A stretch of 64,000 nucleotides of DNA from positions 19,549,664 through 19,613,663 of the forward strand of contig CM049315.1 of the NCBI GenBank assembly GCA_026874595.1, given 5' to 3'. The position numbers and the translations under genes were made by a program. The DNA comes from Sipunculus nudus. Taxonomy: Eukaryota; Annelida; Sipuncula; Golfingiida; Sipunculidae. A model generated the notes under the pieces. That model saw only the letters and a list, made by a program, of their open reading frames with translations. It did not search any database and was not told the DNA's origin. Below are positions 28,101 to 39,059 of this stretch, in pieces (the stretch's first letter is position 1; every line of letters starts with the position of its first letter).

Positions 28101-31100
28101 ATCTATACAGAAAAATGTACATTTTCTCCCAATAAAAATATTCCTGAGTTTCAGATACAAAATATAGGACTTTTAAACAATACCTTGCCAATATGTACTG
28201 ACTGAGTAAAAGTTGTATTGCATTGAAAACTGCCAAGTTTGTCACTTGCATACAAATAAGAATGGATATGGGACTTCTATTGTTCATTCTGTCCCTGATT
28301 ACAGACTAACATGACATCAGTTTTTTGCTGTATTTTGCTGACATGTTAACTGCTCCCTTTATGACAAAGTAACAATAAACCTTACTATCAAGTATTTTTT
28401 ATACAGTATTCTCCGTTTTTCTCAGGTAACTCCATACACCCTGGTAAATATACCTGTGTACAGAAACCTGTTCCTCTGAAAGCTTTATTCAGCTCACATG
28501 CTTTGTATGCTCCATTTATGAAGGTATTCTGACATTTTTTTTAATTGTTACTTTACATTATATACAGAATATTATATTATCAGAAGAATATGGCACTTGT
28601 CATATCAAATGATATGAAATGGTTAATATGTCACAGGTTGTAGTTAGCTGCTCAAATCACCAATTACTTTAGAATTTCAGAAAGTCTATTTCAAGTTATA
28701 TTGAATCATACATTGAACATTGTAAGCTTTATATTTCATGTTTTTTTTTCCTTCAGTAGCCATTCTTCAATAGGGGTGGTTTATATTGTGGTTACAACAT
28801 GTATGAATAATAACAAAATTTGTCTCTTTAAATCACATCTCATATAAAACTTTATAATAATGACACCTGGTGCTCTGAACTTCATAAAATGACCTGGACA
28901 GTTCATGTATGTTGTGAGGATTTCAAAAGACACAAAGTGAATTGAATTTAATCTTGTGAGGAAATACTACAGATTTTTACAGTGTGGGCAATTTTTTATA
29001 CACCTGTCATACTGGGGATCTAGCACAAACACTGGCTGAAGAAAGACAAAAGAAAAAGAGAGAAAAACATTTCTTGTGTAAGTTTTAGCACTCAAGTGAA
29101 ATGAAGACAGCCCCCTCCCCCCTCCAAAAAAAAAAAAAAACAAAAAAAAACTTGCAGACATAATACAGAGATACAGAACTAAACCCATTAACTTCTTAAA
29201 TTTGCTAGATCAAATAATATTAAAGTTGTTCAACAAAAATGTTCTATATACAACAGATAGACTAACAGAAAAACTAATTATTAATGTGTTTTAAATAAAA
29301 TTAAATATGCATGTGTGTGAGTGTTTTGTGTAAGGGACTGGCCATGCTGTGTAATGTTAACTTAAGCTGGATTAACATAGGATCAACTTTGGAGTGTCTA
29401 TGGTACTGGTCAATATTTGGGTGTTTGCACCCACATGACCTCACTGCTGGCTGTGTGGTCACTGCTCTGTGAGGCAAAGAGTCTAAGGTCAAAGAGTTGA
29501 AGGTCATTAGAGGTTACCGTTGGCAACCAGTTCCTTCACAATGAATCACTGGCCTGCCTTGGCCTTTAAAGATTCCTGAAGGCAGTGAACCGTGCTGACC
29601 TCAGGAGTCCAATACCCTCTCTGATCTGCTGCTCAAAGCTTTAATGTTTCACAGTACCCTGGGTTTATAAAGATTAATACCATAAAAGATGCTTGGTGAC
29701 CTTATTATAACCCTCTAAACTGTAAGGCCACAAGGACAGTCAGGCCAAAATACCAGGTATCATAGGTTAAACATAATTTAAAATAATGACGTATAAACCC
29801 TGTATTTAAATTTCCTTAGAGATCATGTGATACTGATTTTTCCTTTATAATCTAGAGGCACTCTATTATGTTTAAATAAGAAATTGAAGAATGTTTGACT
29901 TTTAACAGGTATTGTTTACCTCTGAGTCTGACTCATATGATTAAGGTATATATATTCTTTTTCTCATTTGAGTGTGCAAACTGAAATTCAATTATTATTC
30001 TTTCACACAGTACACACCACTTAGGCAAAAATAAAAAAAAGGTATGGTTCTCAGGCACTTTTTTTCAGAAATCAATGCGGGCGGGCGCTTTTTTAATTTT
30101 AAATTTTTTGGTATGTTTCGATAAAAATGTCAAATTATAAGGGAAAAGCATGAAAATAACAGTTTTATTTTGCTAAATAAGTAAAAGCCTTACAAAACAA
30201 AGCAAATTGTATGGTTTTATCTTCTTGAAAGAAATGTCGGAGCGGCAGCAGCTCAAAATTGGAAAGTTTTTATTGAAAATCAAAATAAAAAGTTTTGATG
30301 CGGGGGTTTAAAATTGATGCGGGCGGTGCCTGAGAACCATACCTTTAATTTTTTTTGGCCTTACACCTGAGACAATCTCAAAGCCCAAACAAGATTGAGA
30401 AAATATATGACAAGAACCAAAATTGTACAACTACCTGCCTACTTACAGATCTTAGATACTACTGTGTCACCCATGGGTTGCCAACCCCATCATTTATGCA
30501 AATATTTTTTTTCAAAGAGAATTATAATTGAACAAAAAAATTTAAAAAAAAATCAGCAGTTGTTAAATATAACTGTTTCTTGCTTGTGGCAAAAGACCCT
30601 GATTGTCAGCAGTGGGACTGAAATAAAGTGCAAAATATCTTTTCTCTAATATTGATTAATTCCATTGATTAAATATCATTCCTCAGGTAAGTTTTTTGTT
30701 TAACTAAAGTTAATTAAACCTGTTCCTCATTCTTTCACTGCATCTTGCATTTTGGACTTGGGACTAGAATTACAAAAATTGTACCAGCAAAGTTCACAGG
30801 GAACCCTCAGTTGAACTGATTAAACCATTGTAGAGTATGCACACTCCACATGATCATTATTTAACCACATATGCCCAGATCAAACTGACCAATGCTCATT
30901 TGGGAAACATGTCAGACCAGAGTAACTAAAACCACAAACTGTAAAACAGCAGAAGCCTGATAAAGGTAAAGGTGATGGCTTATTGTGTCACATTGTCACT
31001 CTTATCGCACTTTACACTGTGCCTTCCTGGTCTTTTGGGCCTGTTCATTCTTGTAGCTTTTCTGGGCTCCATGGGAGAACACAACCCATGCAGTCATAGC

Positions 31101-34100
31101 AGGTGTTAGGTTCTACATTTGCCTGCCCCCCATGACCAGTACCCATTTACTCCTTAGTCGAGAGAGTACACCCTTTTGGGAAAAGACTTTGGCCGGGTGT
31201 CTCAGCACAGAAGGTGGTCAGACAGGACTCGAACCCACAACCTTGCCATCAAAATTCTAGCACCCTACCCATTACACCACCATTCTTTACAGTCTAACCC
31301 AACAAACTTAATTCTATCCACATTCAATCATCAATAGAGCATCTCAAATGTGATCTACAAGTCCAGGCTGCAAAACACTTGTAACATCACTGCACACTCA
31401 TGGCATGAATGCTCAGATAAGATGCATTAACCTCACAGAAAACTGATCACATGACTAGCTACAGTAATCAAACATTCTAACTTGGATTTGTGTTGTATAC
31501 ACTCATTACAGTGGGTAGTCCTAGATCTGGAGCATCTGTCTATGCATGTAGAGTCATGAATTTATAATCACCCTCCCCCATTTGGCAGTAATCATTGAAC
31601 TCTTTATCAATATCATCCACCTACACATTTCCGAAAGCACTTAGTCAAATCTACCCTGGCTGGGGTTCACAAAGACTCTCTCAACTGGAATATTCTGTAA
31701 TTTTCCAGAATCTCCACAAAAAGAATGTTCTCCAGCATTCAAGTAAATCTCAGAAAACCACATTCATATAAAATGCAATATCTAATAATAATATTCTTAT
31801 TGCTAAATATAGTTGCAGTGAATGAAGTGTTAAATATACTGTGTCCAGGAAAATTCTGTATAGAAATTGCTCTGATACTGTTAGTGATAGGAAACAATCT
31901 GTTTTTCTCTACAAAATCTGATTTTATCATTCTACACTGTCCTATGGCACTCCTTGTGCTATCACTAATACACTTTTATGTAACAACCACAACATCTACA
32001 AGGAATGGCCAAACAGGATAAGTCCCTGTTGCCTTCTGTGCATTAGAAACAGGGTTCAAATGCATCAAAGTTGAGGAATGCATTACAAAAATCAACTGAA
32101 TACTAGACTTTGATTCAGGCCTTCTGATCACAGCCAATTGATCAGCCAAAAACCCAATTGGTAACAGTCAATTATTCAAGTACAAGGGCCGAGTATGGCA
32201 TGCAGTTCATATCAAAGAATTAAGACTGTCCTTATCTAATCATGGCATGACAAGTTGTAGTTCAGTTAACTGAACTTTGTCACAATGACTTTGTCTTATG
32301 TAATCTAACACACCTAGGTTGGCAAAATGCTGGCTAATATTCATAAAGTTCATGCCGGTGGTAAATTCGAGGAAATGCCACTTTTTTGCTGGCAAATTGA
32401 ATTTTATCACATTGGGTCATATTAAAATTTCTCTGTCTTGATTATACTTTCATTACTAGATTCTTACCAGGTTGCATGTCTAGCACTGTTGAAGTAAATA
32501 TAAGATAAAAAACATATTTATGGATTTATTCACCAGGGATATTATATCTCAATGCTTTTAATGATGCATTTATGATAAGTAATCAGGAAGTTTTTAAAGT
32601 GTTGATTTACCAGTATTGTTTATTGTATGTTCAATTGTGCATTCACATGTTTCAAGAATAAACAAGGATGGGAATGAGGTAAAATTTATGTAAATAAATT
32701 ATGTAAATAAATATGTTCTTAATCTTAAAAGTATTTTGAATAAAAACTTTTATCAATTACTTGAAAGAGACATGCAATTACTTATAATTTTATAAATTAC
32801 AGATTTATGTATCACAAACCACACAGGCATTCAGATATAACCACTGAACCTATAGCTCTTGAGTTTTTGGGCAATTAAATATAACTTATCTATTGTTTAT
32901 AACATCTGGTCATTCACACTTATTCTGGGACATGCATACACACATACTAGTATATCTTCTTGGTAATTTTACTAACTGAATATGATAAATAATACATTTA
33001 CATTCCCTGTAAGTTTTTGTTTATATGCTGTCATCATAATTTTGATACATCCACAACAATACCTCCGACAAAGTCTTTTCAAGTTTTTTTAGGTCAGGGC
33101 ACCCCTCACCTCCAAAAAATTCCTTGGATTGACTTATCAGCCTGATCAGGAAACACTGACATATAGACATGTGATAAATACAGTCACATGAACCAGGATA
33201 TTTTAAAACTTGCTAGAAAAGAAAAATATGCCAAAATGTTTTAAATTATTTATTAAATGTAACTTATGAATGTGCTGTCTACCCTAGAACAAACAGAATG
33301 AAATAAGCCTGGTTACCCGCAACTAAATGGAGGAGTAATACAAAGGTAATGTAAATATTATGTTTAGGTATAATCTTTCAGTGGACCCCCAGGTCAGAAT
33401 AATCCCTGCTCTATTATATAAACTGTGTGGGTGTTTTATGGGTCAGTGGTCTATCTAGTGTTGGGCACCCTATGCTGATGTAATTAGCTGGGTGTACAGC
33501 AGGTCAAGGGAGTGAAGTGGTCACTGTGTTTACTCAGTAATTAACAAGTACTTATTATACTCAGGGCCAACTCTGCCTGTGATTGGCTCCTTGTGTTTTC
33601 CTTTACATAAATGTATAAGAGTGATTAGATTGTGAATTCACTTTGCAACACAGCCTTCAAAGAAATAAAAAAGCTGAACAAAACTGTTCTACAGAATTAT
33701 ATCAGACTACAGACAAATGACAAGGCTGTATGAAATTAGTTAAATTCCTCACTGAACTCATGTGATCAACAAACTTGAGATATTACTGTGAAAACACCTC
33801 ATGTTGAGGACATTAACATTGCCTCACAGGCGTAAGAGGGAGACTGATATGTAAGAAAATTCAAATCAGAGAGTATCTTCTCAGTATATCCTTTCAAACT
33901 AAGTGTAACAAATATGGTCATGACTTTACAATTAATTGCATTGGCAGTGCCTATATCATTTCATTAGTGATGTCATAGTGTGTGAATGTTTTATTATGCA
34001 GTATGAATACCATGCTGTTCCTATTAGTCCCATCAACTATATTACTAATGAATTGTGCAATTTATCAAACACTATAAAATGTGAAACCAAGTAAATAAAT

Positions 34101-34937
34101 CATAATTTTTTTTATGTAATTTGATTTCTGGGTGACACATAAATTACATTTTAATTTTTATAAGTTGATTGGACTATACTCAACCATGACGATAACTGTT
34201 TACAAATAATGAGTCACCCTTGCGATTGGCTACTTGCCGTTCTGCAGAACATTTATGTGGGTGTGATTGTAGCTTACTGTACTCCATGACATCTGGTCAC
34301 AGGCTCAGAACCAAAAAGTTCATGTAAATGTTTATATACCATTTGTAATAAAAGGTGTCCTAAAAAAAACTATGAGTAATGGACATGTGATGCATTGTGA
34401 AATATATCAAAACAAGCCTTAATATTTTGTTACACACTGCATAAACATGTTGATACCAAATTTAAAGACAAAACCCAGTCTTACAGTTATATCAATAATG
34501 AAAGGCAATCATGTAGATGGTATCTAACAGTGTCTTACTCAAGTTACCAGGTCACTGGGGGAAATCCCTTGAACTTCAGCCAAGGCTAAATCTGGAAAGG
34601 GGTTTGATATAAGATAATCATTTAAACAACATCTGAAAACAGGACACAACTACATTTTTAAAAGTTACAAAGATACTAGATAATTATTGTAGTGTCCCAT
34701 TAAAAGACAACAGGACTCTGCAAACAATAACAGCCACATCATATACTGTTATGAGTCAACAACAGCCAGTGGTACACCAACCTTTATCAGTTTAAAGATA
34801 GTTTCGGGTGTGGATTTGGTCCACACAGTGGTTGAAGCCTTGTCGTAATCTTGCCTCCAGTCATCGTGAACTGAACACATATGTATCAGTCTTTTAAAAT
34901 CTGAATCTTCAGCTATCCTCACTTCTCCGACCTCCAT
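12896..34937 (-). CDS. STARD10: STARD10-like START-domain lipid-transfer protein, complete, six exons
   Basis: Six coding exons join to 810 bases, giving 269 residues plus stop. The START fold binds a single lipid in a hydrophobic cavity; STARD10 proteins move phosphatidylcholine and phosphatidylethanolamine between membranes in the cytosol (family knowledge). Recognisable segments: TVWTK near residue 40, YDVLHDPEYRKEWD (71-84), GYYA then PKPLKNRD (98-113), RSWL, LNHSVNH (129-135), CQLTYVTQSDPKG (168-180), LPSWVVNK (182-189), APK then MKKIHKAC, and FKPWLFPEQ (219-227). A 40-residue acidic, serine-rich tail ends DDDV. Vertebrate STARD10 is about 290 residues, so this is near full length. The start lies in a good context (GAAAATGG). 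Intron sizes are 11081, 603, 754, 4161 and 4633 bp. Introns 4 and 5 carry nested transposons. Confidence 0.93.
13320..15740 (-). mobile_element. Family B element B2, nested in family C element
   Basis: The B termini are present: AACAAGTGACCCATGGGTCA with GCTCAGCTG at 13320, and the GCATGACTGAAAGTCAGCTGAGC hairpin region at about 15711-15735, next to a GACGGACAGACGGA tract. The core differs from B1 and B3: it holds a string of 130-150 bp units rich in TGACCTTTGACCT. It sits 90 bp inside the 5' end of element C, so it inserted after C. Confidence 0.65.
14640..15500 (+). repeat. Tandem 130-150 bp units with DR1-type motifs
   Basis: Units read roughly as TGACCTTTGACCT, then a short A-rich stretch, then TTCCCCTGTTGGTAGGTAGGC, then a GGAAGGTTTGGGATGAAA-like segment. 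Perfect TGACCTTTGACCT copies lie at 15121-15133, 15256-15268 and 15402-15414, with a near copy at 14984-14996. Earlier units are more decayed. The array is the core of element B2 and lies in STARD10 intron 5. Confidence 0.65.
17748..17800 (-). CDS. STARD10: STARD10-like exon 5 (residues 180-197), short exon
   Basis: Only 53 bases. The acceptor is TTATCTTATAG|GAAAAC and the donor CCAAAG|GTAGGA. It encodes KLPSWVVNKATQILAPK, the start of the C-terminal helix that closes the lipid cavity. It was located by family homology and by exact phase match to exons 4 and 6. Confidence 0.92.
18325..18456 (+). repeat. Minisatellite, left half (about 50-bp units)
   Basis: Imperfect units contain TTTCCATGTG, GTATATG and TATATGCATGAAAAA. 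The array stops at the left end of element B3 and resumes at 21527, so it was one array before the insertion. It is in STARD10 intron 4. Confidence 0.65.
18457..21526 (-). mobile_element. Family B element B3, interrupted by A1
   Basis: The 3' terminus AACAAGTGACCCATGGGTCA is at 18457, and the 5' hairpin CAGCATGACTGAAAGTCAGC and TTTTTA end at 21526. Core units of about 340 bp are marked by palindrome variants near 19815, 20158, 20505, 20846 and 21181. Removing A1 leaves about 1.9 kb, the same as B1. The element splits a minisatellite, and the host sequence rejoins as ..GCATG + AAAACAGGTG.., an A/T run, consistent with insertion into a T run. Confidence 0.75.
18640..19809 (-). mobile_element. 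Family A Helitron/Helentron-like element A1, nested in B3
   Basis: Minus orientation: the CTAGTT end is at 18640-18645 and the TTGTATCC end at 19802-19809. It lies in the left part of B3: the B1 counterpart at about 2880-2900 runs from AAACTTATAAAAAT to ACAGGTGG without it. The core has palindromic units at about 19055, 19203 and 19482. It is shorter (1.17 kb) than A2-A4 (1.47 kb) because it has fewer core units. Confidence 0.75.
21527..21660 (+). repeat. Minisatellite, right half
   Basis: Continues the array at 18325-18456 with the same GGTGTGTTTCCATGTG and TATATGCATGAAAAA units, across the B3 insertion. Confidence 0.65.
21962..22091 (-). CDS. STARD10: STARD10-like exon 4 (residues 137-179 plus one base)
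   Basis: The acceptor is GACACTTCAG|GCTCAT and the donor CCTAAAG|GTGAGC. It encodes AHPPKKGFIRGISYLTGYWI and CQLTYVTQSDPK, the central strands of the START sheet. The single G at the end joins GA of exon 5 to make glycine. Confidence 0.92.
22518..22845 (-). repeat. Five tandem copies of STARD10 exon 3 end plus splice donor
   Basis: Directly after the exon 3 donor, five further copies of a 62-74 bp unit follow. Each contains the exon end (ACACAGGAAAAGAATACTGC...CATCAG) and a donor: GT at 22781, 22707, 22644, 22580 and 22518 beside the true one at 22845. The donors read GTTAGT, GTAAGC, GTAGGT, GTAAGT and GTAAGT. The fourth copy still encodes the same 16 residues, DTGKEYCILNHSVNHQ. Copies 2, 3 and 5 carry indels. 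Confidence 0.85.
22846..22949 (-). CDS. STARD10: STARD10-like exon 3 (residues 102-136)
   Basis: A T-rich tract plus CAG|TGAAAACACC is the acceptor, and CATCAG|GTAAGT the donor, phase 0. It encodes KTPKPLKNRD, RSWL and DTGKEYCILNHSVNHQ. Its last ~48 bases and donor are copied five more times directly downstream. The first donor is taken as the real one because it joins cleanly to exon 4 and reading past it gives V-S-stop. Confidence 0.9.
23553..23700 (-). CDS. STARD10: STARD10-like exon 2 (residues 53-101 plus one base)
   Basis: The acceptor is TTTGCTTGCAG|GTCCGG and the donor TATGCCT|GTAAGT. It encodes the family signature YDVLHDPEYRKEWDTN and ends at GYYA, phase 1. The last T joins TG of exon 3 to make leucine. 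Confidence 0.92.
24205..24530. repeat. Microsatellite cluster and possible retroposon tail
   Basis: Contains GAA repeats (about 24208-24228), CAAA repeats (24361-24386), AATAAATA and AAT/AGT repeats (24388-24410, 24491-24530). The sequence after the GAA run resembles the 3' end of a retroposon on the minus strand, but the family is not clear. Confidence 0.45.
25190..25545. repeat. GACTTGGACT-rich dispersed repeat
   Basis: Has repeated GACTCGGACTTG, GGACTTGAACC, GGACTTGGGACTC and GGACTTGGACTT segments. The inverse, GAGTCCAAGTC, recurs at about 52465-52590. It is in STARD10 intron 1. The element type is unknown. Confidence 0.4.
30038..30346. mobile_element. MITE with 21-bp perfect terminal inverted repeats
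   Basis: The left end AAAGGTATGGTTCTCAGGCAC (30038-30058) is the exact reverse complement of the right end (30326-30346). The 309-bp body has two GATGCGGGCGG-type motifs near the ends and no coding frame. The flanks are A- and T-rich, so the target duplication could not be read. It is in STARD10 intron 1; the superfamily is unassigned. Confidence 0.8.
30965..31281 (-). mobile_element. tRNA-derived SINE with well-kept head
   Basis: On the minus strand the head starts GGTGGTGTAATGGGTAGGG and contains the B box GGTTCGAGTCC (31225-31235). Its ends still pair as an acceptor stem (GGTGGT with ACCACC). The anticodon region is degenerate. The body runs through CACCCGGCCAAAGTC to a CACCTTTACCTTTA tail. 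The tRNA-like head on a longer body argues for a SINE rather than a working tRNA gene. Confidence 0.75.
31282..34781. other. STARD10 intron 1, 5' part, without other recognised features
   Basis: AT-rich, with short open frames only. No exon, RNA gene or clear repeat was recognised. The stretches of intron 1 between the other listed elements (23701-30037) look the same. Confidence 0.45.
34782..34937 (-). CDS. STARD10: STARD10-like exon 1 (residues 1-52)
   Basis: Runs from the ATG at 34937 through MEVGEVRIAEDSDF and TVWTKSTPETIFKLIK. The donor is AAG|GTTGGT and the phase is 0. If unspliced, the frame meets a stop ten codons later. This is the N-terminal helix and first strands of the START fold. 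Confidence 0.9.
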
Positions 34938-35537
34938 TTTCTCTGCTTGGATTTACTGACAGGGATTTGTTAGCAATAGCCGGTCTGCCACGAGTCGCAG
35001 TCCTCAAGGAAATGTCAACATTCAGCGGAAGGACCGCTTTACGGGATTGTGTATGATAGTAGTTTACGACAATCCTTGAGCGGTCATTACGTGTAATAAT
35101 TTTAGCGCGCGTCATTATGGAAACACTGCATTTAAAATAATTTGCTTGACCAAAATACAAGAAACAAAATTATATTTACTAAATTATATTTACCATTGTA
35201 TTTGTAGGAACCCACTGACTCTGAAAATCACAAACTGCACGATTGTTAATTTTGCGACAACCGCAAATGGGGTTCTAATAATAAACCTCGGCTGAAGCGT
35301 GCAACACAACTTTGTCTAAACACACACAAGTTGCCTCGCACAAGGTAAATAGACCACCTGTGAACGGGGGTCGTAGTTCCCAGAGTGTGTTATACTGATA
35401 AGTTGAAAGCGTGCGCGGTCTTTAAAACGCGCTTCATTTATAAAAAAGATCTGGAATACGCCCTTTATCGCCCGGACGAGGACCACTTCGCTGATTGACG
35501 TTCGGTGAAAATTTCATCAACAAACGCTGAAAAAGCC
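34938..35537. promoter_or_regulatory. Divergent promoter between STARD10-like and PGM2-like genes
   Basis: 600 bases separate the two start codons. The stretch is richer in CpG than the rest of the window (GCGCGCGTC near 35105, GCGTGCGCGG near 35410, AACGCGC near 35426, CGCCCGGACGAG near 35470). The 5' UTRs of both genes must lie here or be spliced in from here. A two-way CpG-type promoter is inference from position and composition. Confidence 0.65.
35437..35447 (+). promoter_or_regulatory. TATA-like box upstream of PGM2-like exon 1
   Basis: TTTATAAAAAA lies 91 bases before the ATG at 35538, a plausible distance for a short 5' UTR on the plus strand. AT-rich hexamers are common here, so this is suggestive only. 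Confidence 0.35.
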
Positions 35538-35615
35538 ATGGACGGAAACTGTACGATGGAAACAGGCGACCCTGAGATAAATAAACGTGTCAAGGAATGG
35601 TTAGAGTGGGATAAG
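35538..35615 (+). CDS. PGM2L1: First coding exon of a PGM2/PGM2L1-like phosphohexomutase (partial)
   Basis: Twenty-six codons end in TGDPEINKRVKEWLEWDK, followed by the donor AAG|GTTAGT. PGM2 and PGM2L1 N-termini carry the same pattern, including a W-L-x-W-D-K motif where the first helix begins. These enzymes interconvert 1- and 6-phosphates of sugars: PGM2 acts on pentose and hexose phosphates, and PGM2L1 makes glucose-1,6-bisphosphate in the cytosol. The start context is good (GCCATGG). The catalytic exons (FGTAGLR and the TASHNP phosphoserine loop) were not found downstream, so the gene probably continues past 64000 after a very long intron. The choice between PGM2 and PGM2L1 cannot be made from this exon. 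The match is short, so confidence is moderate. Confidence 0.7.
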
Positions 35616-36040
35616 GTTAGTATAAAAAAACTGACACAAGGTCAGAGCAGTAATTTGACGCGTCTCGAACATTGACACTAACGTACGTTAGTGACAGTGT
35701 TTTAGTTTACTGACGATGTTACACGTAATGTATGAGCTGTCACCTATGTGTACTATTACTACCAATTACCATACCCTGGTACTACCGAAAGTGGTACCAT
35801 TATGGCTCAGCAAGGTGATATTTGACATGACATGCATGCATTGTCATACAAATTATACAATTATTTCCAGTCTGAGTTATTTGGAAAGGAATTGATTTAT
35901 ACTCTGCCTACTGGTTACTGGAATAATTCACATTTTCCCTGCTTTATATATCAACATTTAAAGCAGTATTTATAAATTTAAAATGATAAATTTTATTATA
36001 AAAATGTCTGTGACTGAACATCTGAGACTTTCAGTTGTAT

Positions 36041-36253
36041 AAATGTTAAACCAATGAATTAATTTTGGTCAGCATAAATCAAGGCCATCCTTCCTACGAC
36101 AAGGGGGGCGGGGTCTAGGATCGTTGTTTTAATTAAAATTTATAAATTATAAATGTTAAACCAATGAATTAATTTTGGTCAGTATAAATCAAGGCCATCC
36201 TTCCTACGACAAGGGGGGCGGGGTTTAGGATTCTTGTTTTAATTAAAATTTAT
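36041..36253. repeat. Two-copy tandem duplication, 110-bp unit
   Basis: The unit beginning AAATGTTAAACCAATGAATT starts at 36041 and again at 36151 with only a few differences. Each holds the unusual GC-rich motif AAGGGGGGCGGGG in AT-rich surroundings. Confidence 0.9.
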
Positions 36254-39059
36254 CACTACACATTGGACAAAGGGAATATGAATGAGCAGAGTGACCATAA
36301 GTGTAACACATTATAAATTTTGGATCCAGTGTTATGCCAATGCAATAAAAGTTTGTGAAGCACAGTTGCTAAGCAATGGTCTTCATTCTGTCTAATTTAT
36401 GTGCACTTAACATATATATTAGCAACCCAAGTTGCTAGAAAGAACTGGAAGTCAGACCAGGTGTGGTATACATAGTGTCATGGAACTCGACCTTGAAGTC
36501 ACTTCATTCTTGACTGAGACTAGTATACATAGCATCTTATATATAGTATACTGTATGATAATTTCTTATGCCCCCAAGATCACTGAAGAAAAAAAGTAGG
36601 AATTAATGCACTTAATAGACTACATACTTTAGGCCAACTTATCCTGACAGTCAAATAATCTGGGTATGAGTCCAATAAATAGTCCCCATAGCTTTTTTAT
36701 GCAACAATAATTTGTCTACCTAAGTAAACAATAACAAAGAAGCAATTTTTATGTTTCAGCTATAGAAATATTGAGTCTTTCCAGGAGGTTTATTTCCACC
36801 TATTTCTCTTTGAACATTTTGTTTTTGTTTTTATAAACATGAAATTAACCCTTTATCATCTAAAATCAACCCCGAACATACAAAAAAATCATGTTTTAAC
36901 CAAAAAAAAGCCCTAAGTCTAGAAAGACAAAATAATTCCTGAGTATATAAATATATATGTGTCTGGTTCATTGTGCATCAAGGTCCACTGGTCTCTAGTA
37001 ACACAGAGAGATCACTCAATGCATTATATATATTTTATCATGTTTTTGATACTGAGATAATGAAGATAGCTCTGACAGCTGCTGGAGCCACTACAGCCTG
37101 CAATCACAAGTGAACAATACCTGTACATCTAGCCAGCAGTGCTGTAGGGCTGACAGGTGTCATGACAGCCCAAGTCACAGTCCTGGCTTGTCGCCAGCAG
37201 CCTGACCTTCACAGTAACAAACAAAGGTCTCATGCATGATGCTTTGAAGATGCATAGTGGATATTATTACATTCTCTGTTATAGGAGCTCAGTAAACGCG
37301 CACCACTGCTGTGCTTATTCTTGAATCATAGTGCAATGCTTGCATCTTAACATTTAAAGTGTGTAACTATAAATGTCATTGTTGTTATTTACTTGTAATT
37401 TATTTTAAAACGTAATATAATGCTTATATATAAGTTGAATGTAACAGACAAGGCCAGGGTTATAGAAATGACATATTTGAATATAATTAATTAATACATA
37501 TGTAATTGACAATAATTTGCAATAACATTGCTCATATTCTTAAAAGTCATTGCTAGGGTAATTACATATGTAGTTGCGATGGGTTGTACTGGTAACTATC
37601 TAATTATTTATTTAATGTAATTGAAAGAAATGTCACCTGTGGCTGCTCTGTAACTTATCACAATCTTGCTAAATAAAAAAACTTAATATTTAGAGTGAGA
37701 GAATGTAATCTAAAATGGTTCATAGAATTTGTGTATGTTAATTGTTAAAACATTACAAGTTAACTTCTTTAACTATACTTTCATTTTTTCCTAAGTGTAG
37801 CTTTATCAGCATTGGGCATGCAGAAACACCAGTCAAGATGACTGATAACATATGATATATTATTAATTACAACATGTCTAGTGCTTGTAAGTTGTCTATT
37901 AAGACAAAGTGACTTCTGTGATAGCCCCAATTAATTCTATTCATTTTCTACATTGTTAACAACAGTCATGATGTTCCCTGTATATTAATGCTTGTGGACG
38001 AAAACCCTTGTCAATTGCCCTTACAGGAATCAGTACCATAATAGATACTATCTTTTTCTCTTAGTTGGTACGCTCTTTACACAGCCCTTTAACTATAGGC
38101 CTACTATACTAGTATACCTATATGGTTAGCGCTGTTTGTTATGACCTTGTATCCTAAATTGCTACACCAGAGGGGAGCACTGTATTTTTGTTCAATCAGA
38201 TGAGACTTTGTGCTGGAAGACACAGCCAAGCAAGAATACACAGAGCCAATCATGTTCATTTAGTTTTGAGTGACAGCTCATCGCCCCGGTAACCATCTGA
38301 ACAGGTCCCAGGCTCAGAAAGAATTGCCGCAGATGTGATTAGCTTAGGGTCTTGGGCACATAGGATGCCCATCCGGTGAACTGTATTTCAAACGAAACGT
38401 AACAACGAAGGCTGCGTGCACACCTCGCTGGCTGGTTTCAGTTCTGCAGACAACAGATACATGGCTACACTAACACAGTCTTTTGGCCTTTTTATTTCAT
38501 AGAGGAATTATTTTTATACTGTTTAATAGATGAAGGGGCACTTTAAATTACAGAAGGAAAATTTTATGTAAAAGCACCAATTTTCAGGGGAAGGGCAGAA
38601 ATAAGGCTGTAAAATAACCATTCTTGATCTAGGCCAATAGCTGCAGTCCTGTTATACTACTATACTATTTGTCCCTGAAATCTTTATAAGTTTTTCCTTC
38701 TGACAAGAGGTTTTATGATTTCATATAGCAGTGAGTTGGTTTGTCTGATAGCAGCTTTGCATGTTATGAACAGAATTTGATGAAATTTTGTGGAGCTTAA
38801 GGGTAACACCTGTGTTGTGCGGATCAAGTTCAATGGATTATATTGATAATTGTTTGCTTTTCTTTACAGTCAATGAAATTGGTTGCATTTCAGTTAAGAG
38901 GTATCATGTATGTAAATAGGAAAAAACTGTATAAAAAAATATCTTAATTCAATCATAGTGAAGTAGACTTAGATGAGGTTGAAAGTAGCAGAACTTGAGG
39001 GAAATCTCTTGATAAGTATATATACTTATAAACTAATCTTTTTTACATGGATTGTTCAA

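Noticed and set aside
31214-31281. Functional tRNA gene on the minus strand
   Set aside because: The acceptor ends and B box look good, but the anticodon arm is degenerate and the sequence continues into a SINE body with a repeat tail.
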